A stretch of DNA of 64,000 bases. Source: Elusimicrobiota bacterium. Lineage in GTDB: Bacteria > Elusimicrobiota > Elusimicrobia > UBA1565 > JACRDR01. The position numbers and the translations under genes were made by a program. Under the pieces are notes generated by a model. That model did no database searches. It saw nothing but the letters and a program-made list of their open reading frames with translations, and was not told the DNA's origin. Location of the stretch: NCBI GenBank assembly GCA_016194745.1, contig JACQBA010000008.1, forward strand, positions 1-64,000. The letters run 5' to 3'. Positions 33,128-42,497 of this stretch are shown here, piece after piece. The first letter of the stretch is position 1; each line of letters begins with the position of its first letter.

Positions 33128-33406
33128 TTAGGAGTGAACGAGCTCCTTATGATGGTGGTTGCGGCCTTTGAGCGCTTCCCTGCCGGCCCGGATCGCCGCC
33201 ATGAACTGCTCCTTCTTCGCGGGGATCCTTTCCTTTAAGTTCGCGAGGACTTCGCGGCTTTTCTGACGGTTCTTTTTCACCCAAGTCTTGATATCGCTGC
33301 GAAGCTCCTTACCCGGCTTGCGGGCGAACAAGAGCCCTGCCACGGCGCCTACGGCCACGCCTACCAGCAAGAACGGCCACCTTTTCTTCTGCTCCACCGC
33401 TTCCAT
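33128..33406 (-). CDS. YtxH-like small membrane protein
   Basis: 92 residues from the ATG at 33404-33406 (GGAGG 5 nt upstream). One membrane helix (WPFLLVGVAVGAVAGLLFA) is followed at once by RKPGKELRSDIKTWVKKNR, the pattern of YtxH/general-stress membrane proteins, and then a basic amphipathic helix and a His-rich end (GRNHHHKELVHS). Role unknown; family members are often stress-induced. Confidence 0.8.
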   Translation of the reverse strand: MEAVEQKKRWPFLLVGVAVGAVAGLLFARKPGKELRSDIKTWVKKNRQKSREVLANLKERIPAKKEQFMAAIRAGREALKGRNHHHKELVHS

Positions 33407-33542
33407 GGATGCCTCCGCTCGGCGTTCGATGTGAGTCTCAGCCGGCTCCGAGATTGGCGCACCCAGTCGTCGCTCGCGGCCCGGCACGATTTTCTATATA
33501 CGCCCGGAGACTTGCGTTGTCAAGACCCAGGGGAGGGCCAAG

Positions 33543-36107
33543 TTAGGCCGCGGGGTTGGGAGGGTTGTCCCGCTGTGGCCGCCGCGACTCGAGGGCGCGA
33601 AGGCGAGCCTCCAGAGCTTCCCGCTTCTGGCGATATTCCGTCTCGAGCTCCTCCATGCGGCGCATCGAGCGCTCCTCCAATATCTCCGCCTCGTGCTCCA
33701 GGGCGACGCGCTGGCGTTCCATCCACGAGTTCTTTTCCGCGTCCAGTTCGGCGAGCGCCTTCTTGCGCCACTCGGCCATGGCGCGCTCGTGGTCGGCTTC
33801 GACGCGCTTGATCTGCGCGGCGTGAGCCTCGCGCAGCGCGCCCATATCGTCTTGGGCGCGCTGCAGGGCGGCCGCGTGCTCCTGGGCCTGGCGCTCGAGC
33901 ACCGCGCGGTGCCGGGCGAGATGCTCCTCTTCGCGCTTCGGCCAAGACGCCTGTAGCGCGCGCTCCATCTCCAGGAAGCGCTCCTCACGGCGCTGCTCCG
34001 CCTCGCGCTGCATCGTCTCGAACTCCTGGCGGTCCGTCTCGAATTTCTTGTCGCGGTCCCAATGCTCCTGCCGCAGGCGCTCCTTGTCCGCTTCGAGCTT
34101 GGAGACTTTGTCCGTAAGCGCCATGATCTTGGCGTCCTTCTCGAGGGTCTGACGCTCCGACGCGGCGATCTCCGAATGGAGCTTCTCCTTGGCGCGCGCG
34201 AGCTCGTCCTTCCACTCCCCTTCCTTGCGGACGAGGTCCGCCCGGAATCGCTCCGCGTCCTTTTCGGCGGCGGACCGGGAGCGCTCGCGCTCCTCCGCCA
34301 TCGCGCGCTCCAGGCGGTCGCGCTGGACGCCGTCGCGCATCGCCCATTCCTGCCGGAGTTCTCCCTCCAAATGGTCGTACTTCTGGCGGGCCGCCTCGAT
34401 GCGAGACTGGACGTCGGCCTCGTCGCGCCGGCGCGCCTCGTCGTAGGTGTCGCGCACCTTGGCGAGCTCCTCGGCCGCGCCGCGCCGGGTCTGTTCGATG
34501 GCGACGTCGTATTTCGCCGCGATTTCGCGCTCGCGCGCCATCCATTGCCGGTCTAGGGCCTTTTCCTTCTGCAGCGTCTCCTCGACGACGCCGGCGCGCC
34601 AAGCGCGGAACTGCTCCTCCATCACCTTGTGCGTCGCGTCGAGCTCGGCGACGCGGGCCCGGTAGGACTCCTCGATGCGGCGCGTCTCGGCGTCTGCCTG
34701 GGCCTTGAGGCTGGACTTCTCGGCCGCCGCCGCCTTCTCCTGCTCCTCGAGCAGGACTTTCTGGCGCCGCGTCCACTCCTCGCGCAGCTCGTTCTCCTTG
34801 CGCAGGAGACTCTCCTGAAGCTCGATCTCCTTCGCCTGAAATTCCTTCTCGAGGGCCGCCTGGCGCCCGCTCCACGACAGGCGCAGCAGCGCCTCCTTCT
34901 CCTGAAAATCCCCTTCGAGCTTCCGGCGCGCCTCGTCGATCTGAGCCTTAAGCTCGGCCTCGCCCCGCTCTACCTTCGACAGGCGCTCCCGATGCTCCTG
35001 CTCCTGCTGTCTCGATCGTTCCGCCGCCTCGAGCGCCAGGCGCTCCTTCTCTTTCGCCAACTCGTCCTCGAATCTCTTCAGAAGGTCCTGCTCGCGCCGG
35101 CTCGAACTGGCCTGGAGGCGCCGCTCCTTCTCGGCGTAGGCGGTCTCGAGCTCCGACGCGCGCCGCTGGACGTCGTCGTCGAGTTCCTGTTTGCGCTTCA
35201 GGAGGATCGCCTCGATCTCCTTGCCGCGGTCGGCCAAAGCCTTCGCGCGCTCGGCGAATTGGCCCTGAGCGACCTGGTCGAGCTTCTCGCGCGCCGCCTT
35301 GGCGCGGTCCCACAGCCCGTTCTCGAGCTCGGCCCAGCGCGCCTGGAGCTCCGCGTCGCGCTTCAGAAATTTTTCTTCGAGAGCCTGCTCGCGGCCCTTG
35401 TACTCGCGGATCAGCGCTTCCTCGCGCTCCTGGAGACGCAGCTCGACCTCCTGGGACTGGGCCGACAGGACGCGCGCGAATTCCGCGTTCTTGCGCCGCA
35501 GGTCGTCGGTCTCGCGGTCCCGCGACTCGATCTCGCCCTCCAGACGCCGCAGCGTGGCCGCGACCTCCTCGTCGCGGCGCTGGCGCATCTTGGCGACCAT
35601 GTCCGCGTCCTGATGAAAGCGGTTCGAAAGCTCGATCTTCTCGCGCTGCATGGCGAGGAGGTCGGTCTCCCGGGTCTCGAGCAGGCGGCGGAGCTCGAGG
35701 AGGTCCTCGTCCTTCTGCTTCTGAACCTTGCGCATCTCCTCGACGGAGGCCGTCAGCCGCGCGAGGCTCTCCTCGGTCTGCTGGCTCTCCGCGGCGAGGC
35801 GAGCCTTCTCCTCCTCGCGAATCTGCAGGCGGACGCGGTCGCGCAGGCGCGCCTCGCGCTCGGCCTCGGTCTTGCGCTCCTCGTCCCACTTGCGCGCCTC
35901 TTCCTCCCAGCGGCCGATCTGCAGCTTGAGCTCGGCGGCATTCTGCTGGAGGAGCTTCTCCTTGTTGCCCGCCTCCTGGAGATTGCCCTTGAGGCGGACA
36001 TTCATGTCCTGGAGGTCTCGGATCGTCGAAAGGGCGCCCCGCAGCGCCAGGCGCGCGGCCTCGACGTCGGTGACCTCGCCGAACTGTTCTTCGTCCCAAG
36101 GATTCAT
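33543..36107 (-). CDS. 854-residue coiled-coil protein
   Basis: Almost the whole protein (about residues 20-845) is a highly charged coiled coil rich in Glu, Arg, Lys, Ala and Leu, with very few Gly or Pro until the last residues. The short N-terminus (MNPWDEEQFGEVTDVEAARL) is acidic and conserved-looking. There is no signal peptide, membrane helix or ATPase motif, so it is not an SMC protein. It is probably a cytoskeletal or scaffold rod of the intermediate-filament-like kind found in several bacterial phyla. Long antisense frames here are an effect of its codon composition. Confidence 0.82.
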   Translation of the reverse strand: MNPWDEEQFGEVTDVEAARLALRGALSTIRDLQDMNVRLKGNLQEAGNKEKLLQQNAAELKLQIGRWEEEARKWDEERKTEAEREARLRDRVRLQIREEEKARLAAESQQTEESLARLTASVEEMRKVQKQKDEDLLELRRLLETRETDLLAMQREKIELSNRFHQDADMVAKMRQRRDEEVAATLRRLEGEIESRDRETDDLRRKNAEFARVLSAQSQEVELRLQEREEALIREYKGREQALEEKFLKRDAELQARWAELENGLWDRAKAAREKLDQVAQGQFAERAKALADRGKEIEAILLKRKQELDDDVQRRASELETAYAEKERRLQASSSRREQDLLKRFEDELAKEKERLALEAAERSRQQEQEHRERLSKVERGEAELKAQIDEARRKLEGDFQEKEALLRLSWSGRQAALEKEFQAKEIELQESLLRKENELREEWTRRQKVLLEEQEKAAAAEKSSLKAQADAETRRIEESYRARVAELDATHKVMEEQFRAWRAGVVEETLQKEKALDRQWMAREREIAAKYDVAIEQTRRGAAEELAKVRDTYDEARRRDEADVQSRIEAARQKYDHLEGELRQEWAMRDGVQRDRLERAMAEERERSRSAAEKDAERFRADLVRKEGEWKDELARAKEKLHSEIAASERQTLEKDAKIMALTDKVSKLEADKERLRQEHWDRDKKFETDRQEFETMQREAEQRREERFLEMERALQASWPKREEEHLARHRAVLERQAQEHAAALQRAQDDMGALREAHAAQIKRVEADHERAMAEWRKKALAELDAEKNSWMERQRVALEHEAEILEERSMRRMEELETEYRQKREALEARLRALESRRPQRDNPPNPAA

Positions 36108-36203
36108 GCTTGAGAAGGGTAGCGTCGACTCGGGGAAAATTCAATGACGGGATTGTTACGGAATCCGCTGGCGGAGCCGTCCTTTTTTCTAGAATGTCCC
36201 GCC

Positions 36204-37385
36204 ATGTCCAGACCGCTCCTCGCCGCCTGCCTCGCCGCGCCGCTCGCGCTAACCGCCTGCGGCGGCAAGGACGCGTGGCAGTCCCATTTCATACCCAGCC
36301 CGCAGCTGGGGTGGGATCTCAAGCCCGGGTCCGCCGGCGTCGACGACCGCGGCATGTTCCACAGCCCGGCGGTCCGGTTCTTCGACACGGTCCTTGTCGT
36401 CGGCGATTCGTACGTCGAGAGCCGGGGCCTCATGGAAAAGCTCAACGGCGCCTATGTCGAGGAATCGAGACTCGGCGGCATGCGCGTTCTCCTCGGCGGA
36501 ATGACCGGCTACGGACCCGATCAGGAACTCCTCTGGTATAAGAAATACGGCGACGCGGCAGTGGCGTCCTCCGTCATGCTTCTATGGTTCGCCGGCAACG
36601 ATCTCGCCGACATCGCGCGCGTCAAGAACAACGGCGGCTATCAGAAACCATACTTCCTTCTCGACGGGGGACGCCTGACGCTCCACAACAGCCCCGTTCC
36701 GGAGCCCGCGCGCCGCTTCTCCGAGGAGGAGTTCTCGCCGCTCGTCCAGCACGAGTGGCTGGAGCTCTCCGGCGCCAAGAAGGCGCTCGCGGACAAGACG
36801 TCGCTCGGCGGCGGAGGAGGGTCCCATTCACGGCTGTACTCGATGCATCACTACCTCTACTCGCGCCTTTGGCCCTATCGGAAGGCGAAAGACTCGCTGG
36901 TGAACACGTGGGCGGCGCTCAGCCTCAAGAAACGCGAGGAGCAGCTCGCGCTGGGCGACTCCTGGTACCTGCGCAACCGCGGCTACGCGTTCTTCACCGA
37001 AGGTCGAGACCTGGAGGCGGCGTGGGGGCTCAATGAGGCGATCTTGAAGGAGTTCCGCGACGAGGCGGCCCGGAGAAAGACGCGGCTGACGATCTGCCTC
37101 GTGCCCCATCTGTGGCAAGTCGATCCGGAGTCCGGAAAGCGCTTCCTCGCGGTCGCCGCGAAGGCCGGCTACAAAGTGTCTCTCGACGCGCCGAACGCTC
37201 GGCTCAAAGCGTCCTGCGCGAGGCTCGGCATTCGCTTTCACGACCTGACGCCGCCGTTGCGCGACGCGCACCGGACCACCTTCACGTACGATTCGAGATA
37301 CTCCGCGGCGCATTGGAGCGACTCAGGGCTCGAAGTCGTCGTCCGGGCGATCGCCAAGGACCTGGCGGCGTCCGCGCCCCATTGA
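36204..37385 (+). CDS. SGNH-hydrolase-like lipoprotein
   Basis: 393 residues from the ATG at 36204, which opens a lipoprotein signal (LTAC-GG, Cys 19). An SGNH fold is suggested by VVGDSYVES (block I Ser 69), a glycine-rich GGMTGYGPDQELLWY (block II), LLWFAGNDLADI (block III GND), and AAHWSDSGLEVV near the C-terminus (block V His). Such enzymes hydrolyse or transfer acyl groups on envelope sugars or lipids. TAGAAT (36190-36195) ends 8 nt before the ATG. It is followed by another lipoprotein gene at 34 nt. Confidence 0.85.
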   Translation: MSRPLLAACLAAPLALTACGGKDAWQSHFIPSPQLGWDLKPGSAGVDDRGMFHSPAVRFFDTVLVVGDSYVESRGLMEKLNGAYVEESRLGGMRVLLGGMTGYGPDQELLWYKKYGDAAVASSVMLLWFAGNDLADIARVKNNGGYQKPYFLLDGGRLTLHNSPVPEPARRFSEEEFSPLVQHEWLELSGAKKALADKTSLGGGGGSHSRLYSMHHYLYSRLWPYRKAKDSLVNTWAALSLKKREEQLALGDSWYLRNRGYAFFTEGRDLEAAWGLNEAILKEFRDEAARRKTRLTICLVPHLWQVDPESGKRFLAVAAKAGYKVSLDAPNARLKASCARLGIRFHDLTPPLRDAHRTTFTYDSRYSAAHWSDSGLEVVVRAIAKDLAASAPH

Positions 37386-37418
37386 CACGCGCCGAGTCGA
37401 GCCCTACCCTATCGCGCG

Positions 37419-38618
37419 ATGAGCCCTAGGGCCCTTCCCGCGGCGGCGCTGCTGCTCTTCCTCGGCTGCGCCTACCGGACGCCCGGCTTCGTTCGACACT
37501 ATCCGAGTTTCTTCGCCAAGGAGTACGCCTACGACGCCGCCAGCCAGAAGACGTACTTCCTCGAAGGGGAGTACCCGAAGAAGACCTACCTCGGAGAGAT
37601 GGACGCGACCGGGCGCGTCCAGTATCGGCGCTACCGCGGCTTCGTTCTGCAATCGAAGCTGGTGGACGGACGCGCCGGCCGGGCGTTCATCCAGGCCAAG
37701 CAGGTCGACGACGAATCCGAGGCGCCGAGGCTGCTCATCGTCCGGCTGTCCGACGGAGAGCTGCAGTCGACCGTGTCTCTCCCTCAAAGCGCCGGCATCC
37801 TCGCCTGGAGGCGCCCCAGCTGGACGGAGGACCTCGTCCTTCTGCTCTCTGACTCAAGCGGACAACTGACGCTGAAGACCATCACGCCCTCGACCGGCGC
37901 CGAATCGGCGCCTAAGATCCTGAAGATCCGCAGGCCGCGAGGCCTTCAGCTTCTCGACGACGAGCCGATCGCGGCGTTCGAGATGCCGGCGGACAACCGC
38001 TCGGAGCTGGCGTTCTACGACCTCGCGACGGACTCGGTCCGGCAGACGTATGCTCTGCCCGCGCCGCCCGCCGGGATTCGATCGCTCGGGCCGCACGCGG
38101 TCGCCGTGCTCTATCAGCTTCCCGGGGAGGACCGGGCCGTCGTCGAGTCCCTCGACACGGTGGCGCAATCGCGCAAAACGCTCGCGACCGTGGACGGCAT
38201 CGCCGAGTCCCTCGCGACCGCCGGCGGCCGCGCGTACGCCGTCGTCCGCGACGTCAAGCGCCGGAAGGAAGGCACCAAGCGCTGGTTCCAGCCGCGCAAC
38301 CTCGTCGTCGCCGAAGAGACCTCGGCGCCGAGCGTGCACAAGTGGTCGGAGCGCAAGGGCCGGCTCGTCGAGGCGACCAATCCCGACCTTCGGCTTTACT
38401 TTTCGATCGAGGACGGAGACGCGCCGGCCCTGTGGGCCATCCAGGCGGATCAAGGGGTCCTCTCCCGTGCGGCCGCGATTTTGGACTACAAGCCATGGCC
38501 CTACGCGGGTTCGCTATGGCCGGCCGCCGCCGCGGCAATCCTCCTCGTCTTCGCTCTCCTGGTCCTTTTCTTCGAGTGGGACGAGCTGATGCTTGCGCTC
38601 GAGCGTCGTCGCCGCTGA
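37419..38618 (+). CDS. Lipoprotein with C-terminal membrane helix
   Basis: 399 residues. Signal peptide with lipobox (LLLFLGCAY). The body is rich in beta-strand-like stretches (LLIVRLSDGELQSTVSL, VRQTYALPAPPAGIRSLG) that could make a propeller, and near the C-terminus a hydrophobic helix (LWPAAAAAILLVFALLVLFFEW) precedes a basic tail. A lipid anchor plus a C-terminal helix would tether it at both ends or span between layers. The family is unknown; it is probably co-transcribed with the SGNH lipoprotein. Confidence 0.7.
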   Translation: MSPRALPAAALLLFLGCAYRTPGFVRHYPSFFAKEYAYDAASQKTYFLEGEYPKKTYLGEMDATGRVQYRRYRGFVLQSKLVDGRAGRAFIQAKQVDDESEAPRLLIVRLSDGELQSTVSLPQSAGILAWRRPSWTEDLVLLLSDSSGQLTLKTITPSTGAESAPKILKIRRPRGLQLLDDEPIAAFEMPADNRSELAFYDLATDSVRQTYALPAPPAGIRSLGPHAVAVLYQLPGEDRAVVESLDTVAQSRKTLATVDGIAESLATAGGRAYAVVRDVKRRKEGTKRWFQPRNLVVAEETSAPSVHKWSERKGRLVEATNPDLRLYFSIEDGDAPALWAIQADQGVLSRAAAILDYKPWPYAGSLWPAAAAAILLVFALLVLFFEWDELMLALERRRR

Positions 38619-38698
38619 TGCCGGGGAGCTCCGCCTACAGGCCCATCGACGGGAGCCCCCTTCCCCTCTCGACGAGAAAAGGGTAAAATCTCCGGCCC

Positions 38699-40741
38699 AT
38701 GAAGACCAAGACGAAGCCGACGTCCAAGACCAAGCCGACGAACGGAGACGCGCACAAGGCGCCTCCCGCGGCTGCGGCGAAGCCCGCCAAGACGCCCAAG
38801 CCCGGGCTCAACGCCGATCAGATGGGCAAGCAGCAGCGCGAGATCTCCGTCTCCGAGTTTTTCACGAAGAACCGCCATCTGCTCGGCTTCGACAATCCTC
38901 GCAAGGCGCTCCTCACCGCGGTCAAGGAAGCCGTCGACAACGCGCTCGACGCCTCCGAGGAAGCGGGCATCCTCCCGGAGGTCACGGTCAAGCTCGAGGC
39001 GGTCGGCGAAGGCGACGCGCCTCCCCCGGCAGTCTCCCAGGCCACGCGCTTTCGCGTGACCGTCGTCGACCACGGGCCCGGCATCGTGCGCGAGCAGATT
39101 CCTCGAGTGTTCGCGAAGCTCCTGTACGGCTCGAAATTCCATCGTCTCCGCATGAGCCGCGGCCAGCAGGGCATCGGCATCTCGGCGGCCGGCATGTACG
39201 GTCAGCTGACCACCGGCAAGCCGGTCAAGATCATTTCTCGCACCGGACAGAACAAGCCGGCCCACTATTTCGAAGTGCAGATCGACACGAAGAAGAACGA
39301 GCCGATCATCCTCGAAAAGAAGGAGATCGAGTGGGAGAAGCACCGCGGGACGCAGGTCACCATCGAGCTGGAGGGACGTTACCAAAAGGGCCGCGCCTCG
39401 GTGGACGAGTACATGGAGCTCTCCTCCATCGCCAACCCGCACGCCCAGTTCACCTACATCACGCCCGAGGGCGAGACGAAGGTGTACACGCGGGCGATCC
39501 ATCAGCTGCCCGATCCGCCGAAGGAGATCAAGCCCCACCCTTACGGCATCGAGCTCGGCATGCTGCTCAAGATGCTCCAGGACACGAAGAGCCACTGGGT
39601 GTCGGGCTTCCTTTCCACAGACTTCAGCCGCGTCTCGCCTCAAACCGCCGAAGAGATCTGCAAGGCGGCCAACCTCAATGCGCACAAGCGCCCGAAGGAC
39701 GTCGTCGGACCGGAAGCCGAGGCGCTGTATAAATCGATCCAGACGACAAAGCTCATGGCGCCGCCGACGAACTGCCTCTCGCCCATCGGAGAGCGCGCGG
39801 TCCTGGCGGGGCTCTATCGCCAGATCAAGGGAGACTTCTACACCGCGGTGAGCCGTCCGCCCGCCGTCTATCGCGGCAACCCGTTCATCATCGAAGCGGG
39901 ACTCGCGTACGGGAAAGGCCCCGAGGCGATCGCCGCTCCCGAAAAGAAAGTCCCCCTCGCCGAGGGCGAGGCCAAGGCCAACGAGGACAACGAGCTCGCC
40001 CGCGTCATCCGCTTCGCCAACCGCGTACCGCTCGTCTACCAGCAGTCCGCGTGCGCCACGTTCAAGGCCGTCCTCGACACCACGTGGAAGAACTACGGCA
40101 TCTCGCAATCGCGCGGCGCGCCGCCTGCCGGCCCGATGGTCGTCTTCGTCCACATGGCCTCGGTCTGGGTCCCGTTCACGAGCGAGTCGAAGGAAGCCAT
40201 CGCCGATTACGACGAGATCCATAAGGAGATCACGCTCGCCATGCGCGAGTGCGGACGGCGGCTCGGCGTCTTCATCAAGCGGCGCGAACGCGCGCACCAT
40301 GAGAGCAAGCGCCGCGACCTCTTCGAGCTCTATATCGACGAGGTGGTTGAGGCTTGCAAGCGGCTCAAGGGCGGAAAGCTCGCGACCGCGGAGTTAAAAG
40401 CGAGGCTCACCGAGATAGCGAAGAAGCGCACCGGCGGCCAGAAGACGGACGAGGTCCTCGGCCCGACCGGCCCCACGGGCCTTCCCAACTCGATCATCGT
40501 CACCGCCGAGGGCGTCGAGGGAGATATCCCGGTCGACACCGCTGCCCCCGAGACGATCTCTTTGGAGGCTCCCATTCCCGCCGCTCCCATGGCGGTCGAG
40601 CCGGCCGCAACGCCCGAGACGCGCGCCAAGGGGCCCGCGGCGAAAGGGCGCGTCAAGCCCGCCGCTAAAAAGAAGGCCTCTACACCGAAGGCGAAGGTCA
40701 AATCCGCGAAGAAGGCGGCTAGGCCCAAGCGGAAGAAATAG
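38699..40741 (+). CDS. top6B: DNA topoisomerase VI subunit B
   Basis: 680 residues, longer than most archaeal B subunits. The GHKL ATP site is intact: EAVDNALDAS (N81), VVDHGPGI (124-128), and RGQQGIGISAAGMYGQL (155-170), then KGRASVDEY and the transducer region (QQSACATFKAVLDTTWKNYGI, FVHMASVWVPFTSESKEAI). The first 40 residues and the last 140 are added: a basic, Ala/Pro-rich tail ending in repeated Lys-Ala that should bind DNA non-specifically. With subunit A it passes one duplex through another using ATP. TAAAAT ends 9 nt before the ATG. Confidence 0.95.
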   Translation: MKTKTKPTSKTKPTNGDAHKAPPAAAAKPAKTPKPGLNADQMGKQQREISVSEFFTKNRHLLGFDNPRKALLTAVKEAVDNALDASEEAGILPEVTVKLEAVGEGDAPPPAVSQATRFRVTVVDHGPGIVREQIPRVFAKLLYGSKFHRLRMSRGQQGIGISAAGMYGQLTTGKPVKIISRTGQNKPAHYFEVQIDTKKNEPIILEKKEIEWEKHRGTQVTIELEGRYQKGRASVDEYMELSSIANPHAQFTYITPEGETKVYTRAIHQLPDPPKEIKPHPYGIELGMLLKMLQDTKSHWVSGFLSTDFSRVSPQTAEEICKAANLNAHKRPKDVVGPEAEALYKSIQTTKLMAPPTNCLSPIGERAVLAGLYRQIKGDFYTAVSRPPAVYRGNPFIIEAGLAYGKGPEAIAAPEKKVPLAEGEAKANEDNELARVIRFANRVPLVYQQSACATFKAVLDTTWKNYGISQSRGAPPAGPMVVFVHMASVWVPFTSESKEAIADYDEIHKEITLAMRECGRRLGVFIKRRERAHHESKRRDLFELYIDEVVEACKRLKGGKLATAELKARLTEIAKKRTGGQKTDEVLGPTGPTGLPNSIIVTAEGVEGDIPVDTAAPETISLEAPIPAAPMAVEPAATPETRAKGPAAKGRVKPAAKKKASTPKAKVKSAKKAARPKRKK

Positions 40742-40750
40742 GGAACGACC

Positions 40751-41848
40751 ATGTCCAAGAATAAGAACGCCATCGTCGAGAAGAAGCTCGTCGGCCTCGC
40801 GGACATCGTCATCGACGCGGCCAAGCGCAAGAAGGACCCGACGATCGAGATTCCCGTCCGCTCCCTCTCCAACGTCAAGTTCAACGAAAAGAAGGGAATC
40901 ATCGAGATGGGAGAGAACACCCAGGAGCGCACCTTCTTCAACGTGGCGATGGCGAAGAAGTTCATGCAGACGATCCTGGTCGGCGACGCCTTGGCCGAGC
41001 TCCAGCGGGCGAACCTGACGACCAGCCTCCGCGAAATCTACTACCGCACCAAGCACACGATCGGCGACTCCCACGAGAACACCTTCGACGGCCAGGACGA
41101 GTCGGACCCCGTCATCGAGGACCTGGAAGTCGGGCTCGAGGCCCTGCGCGAGGAGCTCCACGTCCGCGCCGACAACGGCGGCACCATCATCGGCCCGCTC
41201 GTGCTCGAAGACGACGGCGACCGCATCGACTGCTCCAGGCTCGGCAAGGGCGGCTACTCCGTCCCGTCTATCGTCGAGGACGACTTCGTTTCGATCAAGA
41301 AATGCACCGCCGATTTCGTGCTGCTCGTTGAGAAGGGCACGCAGTGGAACCGCCTCGCGGAGGATCGCTTCTGGAAGAAGTACAACTGCATCCTCCTCAC
41401 GGGCAACGGCCAGCCCCCGCGCGGCGTGCGGCGCCTGGCGCGGCGGCTCAACGAGGAGAAGAAACTCCCGGTCTACGTCCTCGTCGACAACGACCCGTGG
41501 GGCTATTACATCTACTCGGTCATCAAGCAGGGCTCGATCAACCTCGCCTTCGAGTCCAAGCGCATGGCCATCCCGCAGGCGAAGTTCGTCGGCCTCTCGA
41601 GCGCCGACCCGGAGAAGTACGGCCTGCCCCGCAACGTCGGAATCAAGCTCAACGAGAAAGACATCGCACGCGCCAAGGAGCTCCAAAACTACCCTTGGTT
41701 CCAAAAGAAGGAATGGCAACTGGAGCTCAAGCGGATGCTCTCGAGCGGCCTCAAGTTCGAATTGGACGCCCTGGCCAACAAGGACTTTCAGTACCTAACC
41801 AAGAAGTATCTGCCCAAGAAGCTGGCGGACAAGGACTGGCTAGACTAG
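40751..41848 (+). CDS. top6A: DNA topoisomerase VI subunit A (Spo11-like)
   Basis: 365 residues, the usual length. The catalytic tyrosine lies in TSLREIYYRTKHT (Y97/Y98; by alignment memory one of this pair forms the DNA link). The Toprim site has E194 (VEKGTQW) and D246/D248 (VDNDPWGYYIY). It makes the staggered double-strand break that subunit B controls. It starts 9 nt after the B gene with the same orientation, so they form an operon in the archaeal order. Topo VI is typical of archaea and plants and only scattered in bacteria. Confidence 0.96.
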   Translation: MSKNKNAIVEKKLVGLADIVIDAAKRKKDPTIEIPVRSLSNVKFNEKKGIIEMGENTQERTFFNVAMAKKFMQTILVGDALAELQRANLTTSLREIYYRTKHTIGDSHENTFDGQDESDPVIEDLEVGLEALREELHVRADNGGTIIGPLVLEDDGDRIDCSRLGKGGYSVPSIVEDDFVSIKKCTADFVLLVEKGTQWNRLAEDRFWKKYNCILLTGNGQPPRGVRRLARRLNEEKKLPVYVLVDNDPWGYYIYSVIKQGSINLAFESKRMAIPQAKFVGLSSADPEKYGLPRNVGIKLNEKDIARAKELQNYPWFQKKEWQLELKRMLSSGLKFELDALANKDFQYLTKKYLPKKLADKDWLD

Positions 41849-41858
41849 ACGGCCGCGC

Positions 41859-42281
41859 CTAGGAAACCTTGTCCTCGACTTGGAAATAGTATCGTCCCTC
41901 CGAGAGAGCGCCGCCGCTGTCCCCGAGGTTTCTCTTCGAGAGGTCCAAGATATGGCCTTTGAGATCGTCCGCGGAGACGTTCGGGGCCACGACCACGGTA
42001 ATTGGGACGCCGTTAATCGAGACACCGACCCCGTGACCGAGACCTCCCCACTACGGCTCCACGTCCAACCGACCGTTGAAGACGACGCCGGCCGCGTTCA
42101 GTTGTTTATCCTGCGAAAGACGCGTCACCATCTGCGATACGCGTAGCCGCTCCTCGCGCGAGGCTCTGTCCGCCTCCGACGTGGCGCGAGCGGGCGCCAA
42201 TCCCGCGCTCAGGAGCACCGCCGCGACTAGCGCGCGCAGCGTGATCGTGCGTCTCGCGATCCCTCGATTCGAGTCGGTCAT
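41859..42281 (-). pseudogene. Secreted protein gene interrupted by an amber codon
   Basis: From the ATG at 42281 (GGAGG 6 nt upstream) a signal peptide (RALVAAVLLSAGLAPARA) and 76 residues are read to a TAG at 42051-42053. The same frame then continues without another stop for 63 residues (WGGLGHGVGVSINGVPITVVV onward, ending GRYYFQVEDKVS) to a TAG at 41859-41861. The composition on both sides is protein-like. The simplest reading is a nonsense mutation in a 140-residue secreted protein of unknown family. The IS element lies 99 nt upstream of its start. Confidence 0.7.
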
Positions 42282-42372
42282 TGGTGCCCTCCACCCTTCG
42301 GACAGAATACGGGGAAGCAATGCAAACAACCTGGGTCTATAGTCCTAGATATTAGTGCCCCATTGGACCTAT

Positions 42373-42380
42373 ATCCCGCC
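42373..42380 (+). repeat. Target-site duplication, left copy
   Basis: ATCCCGCC at 42373-42380 is repeated exactly at 44841-44848, directly outside the other end of the element. Eight base pairs is the standard target duplication of the IS1595 family. Confidence 0.93.
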
Positions 42381-42497
42381 GGGGCTTGTATCTTTGGCAA
42401 AACCCAATTTTATTGGGTTTTGGGGTGCGTCCCATGTCCCCACTAGGACGACTTCTTGGCGGACGGGGGAAGGCTCGGTCATGAGAAGTAGATTTTC

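Noticed and set aside
34629..36113. 494-codon plus-strand frame opposite the coiled-coil gene
   Set aside because: It is Leu/Ala-rich antisense of Glu/Arg-rich coiled-coil codons, a common artefact in GC-rich DNA. The minus-strand protein has the sensible composition.
42051..42053. Pyrrolysine or other UAG recoding in the split gene
   Set aside because: TAG ends many ordinary genes in the window and no recoding machinery is visible here. A simple nonsense mutation or sequence error explains it better; kept only as a check.
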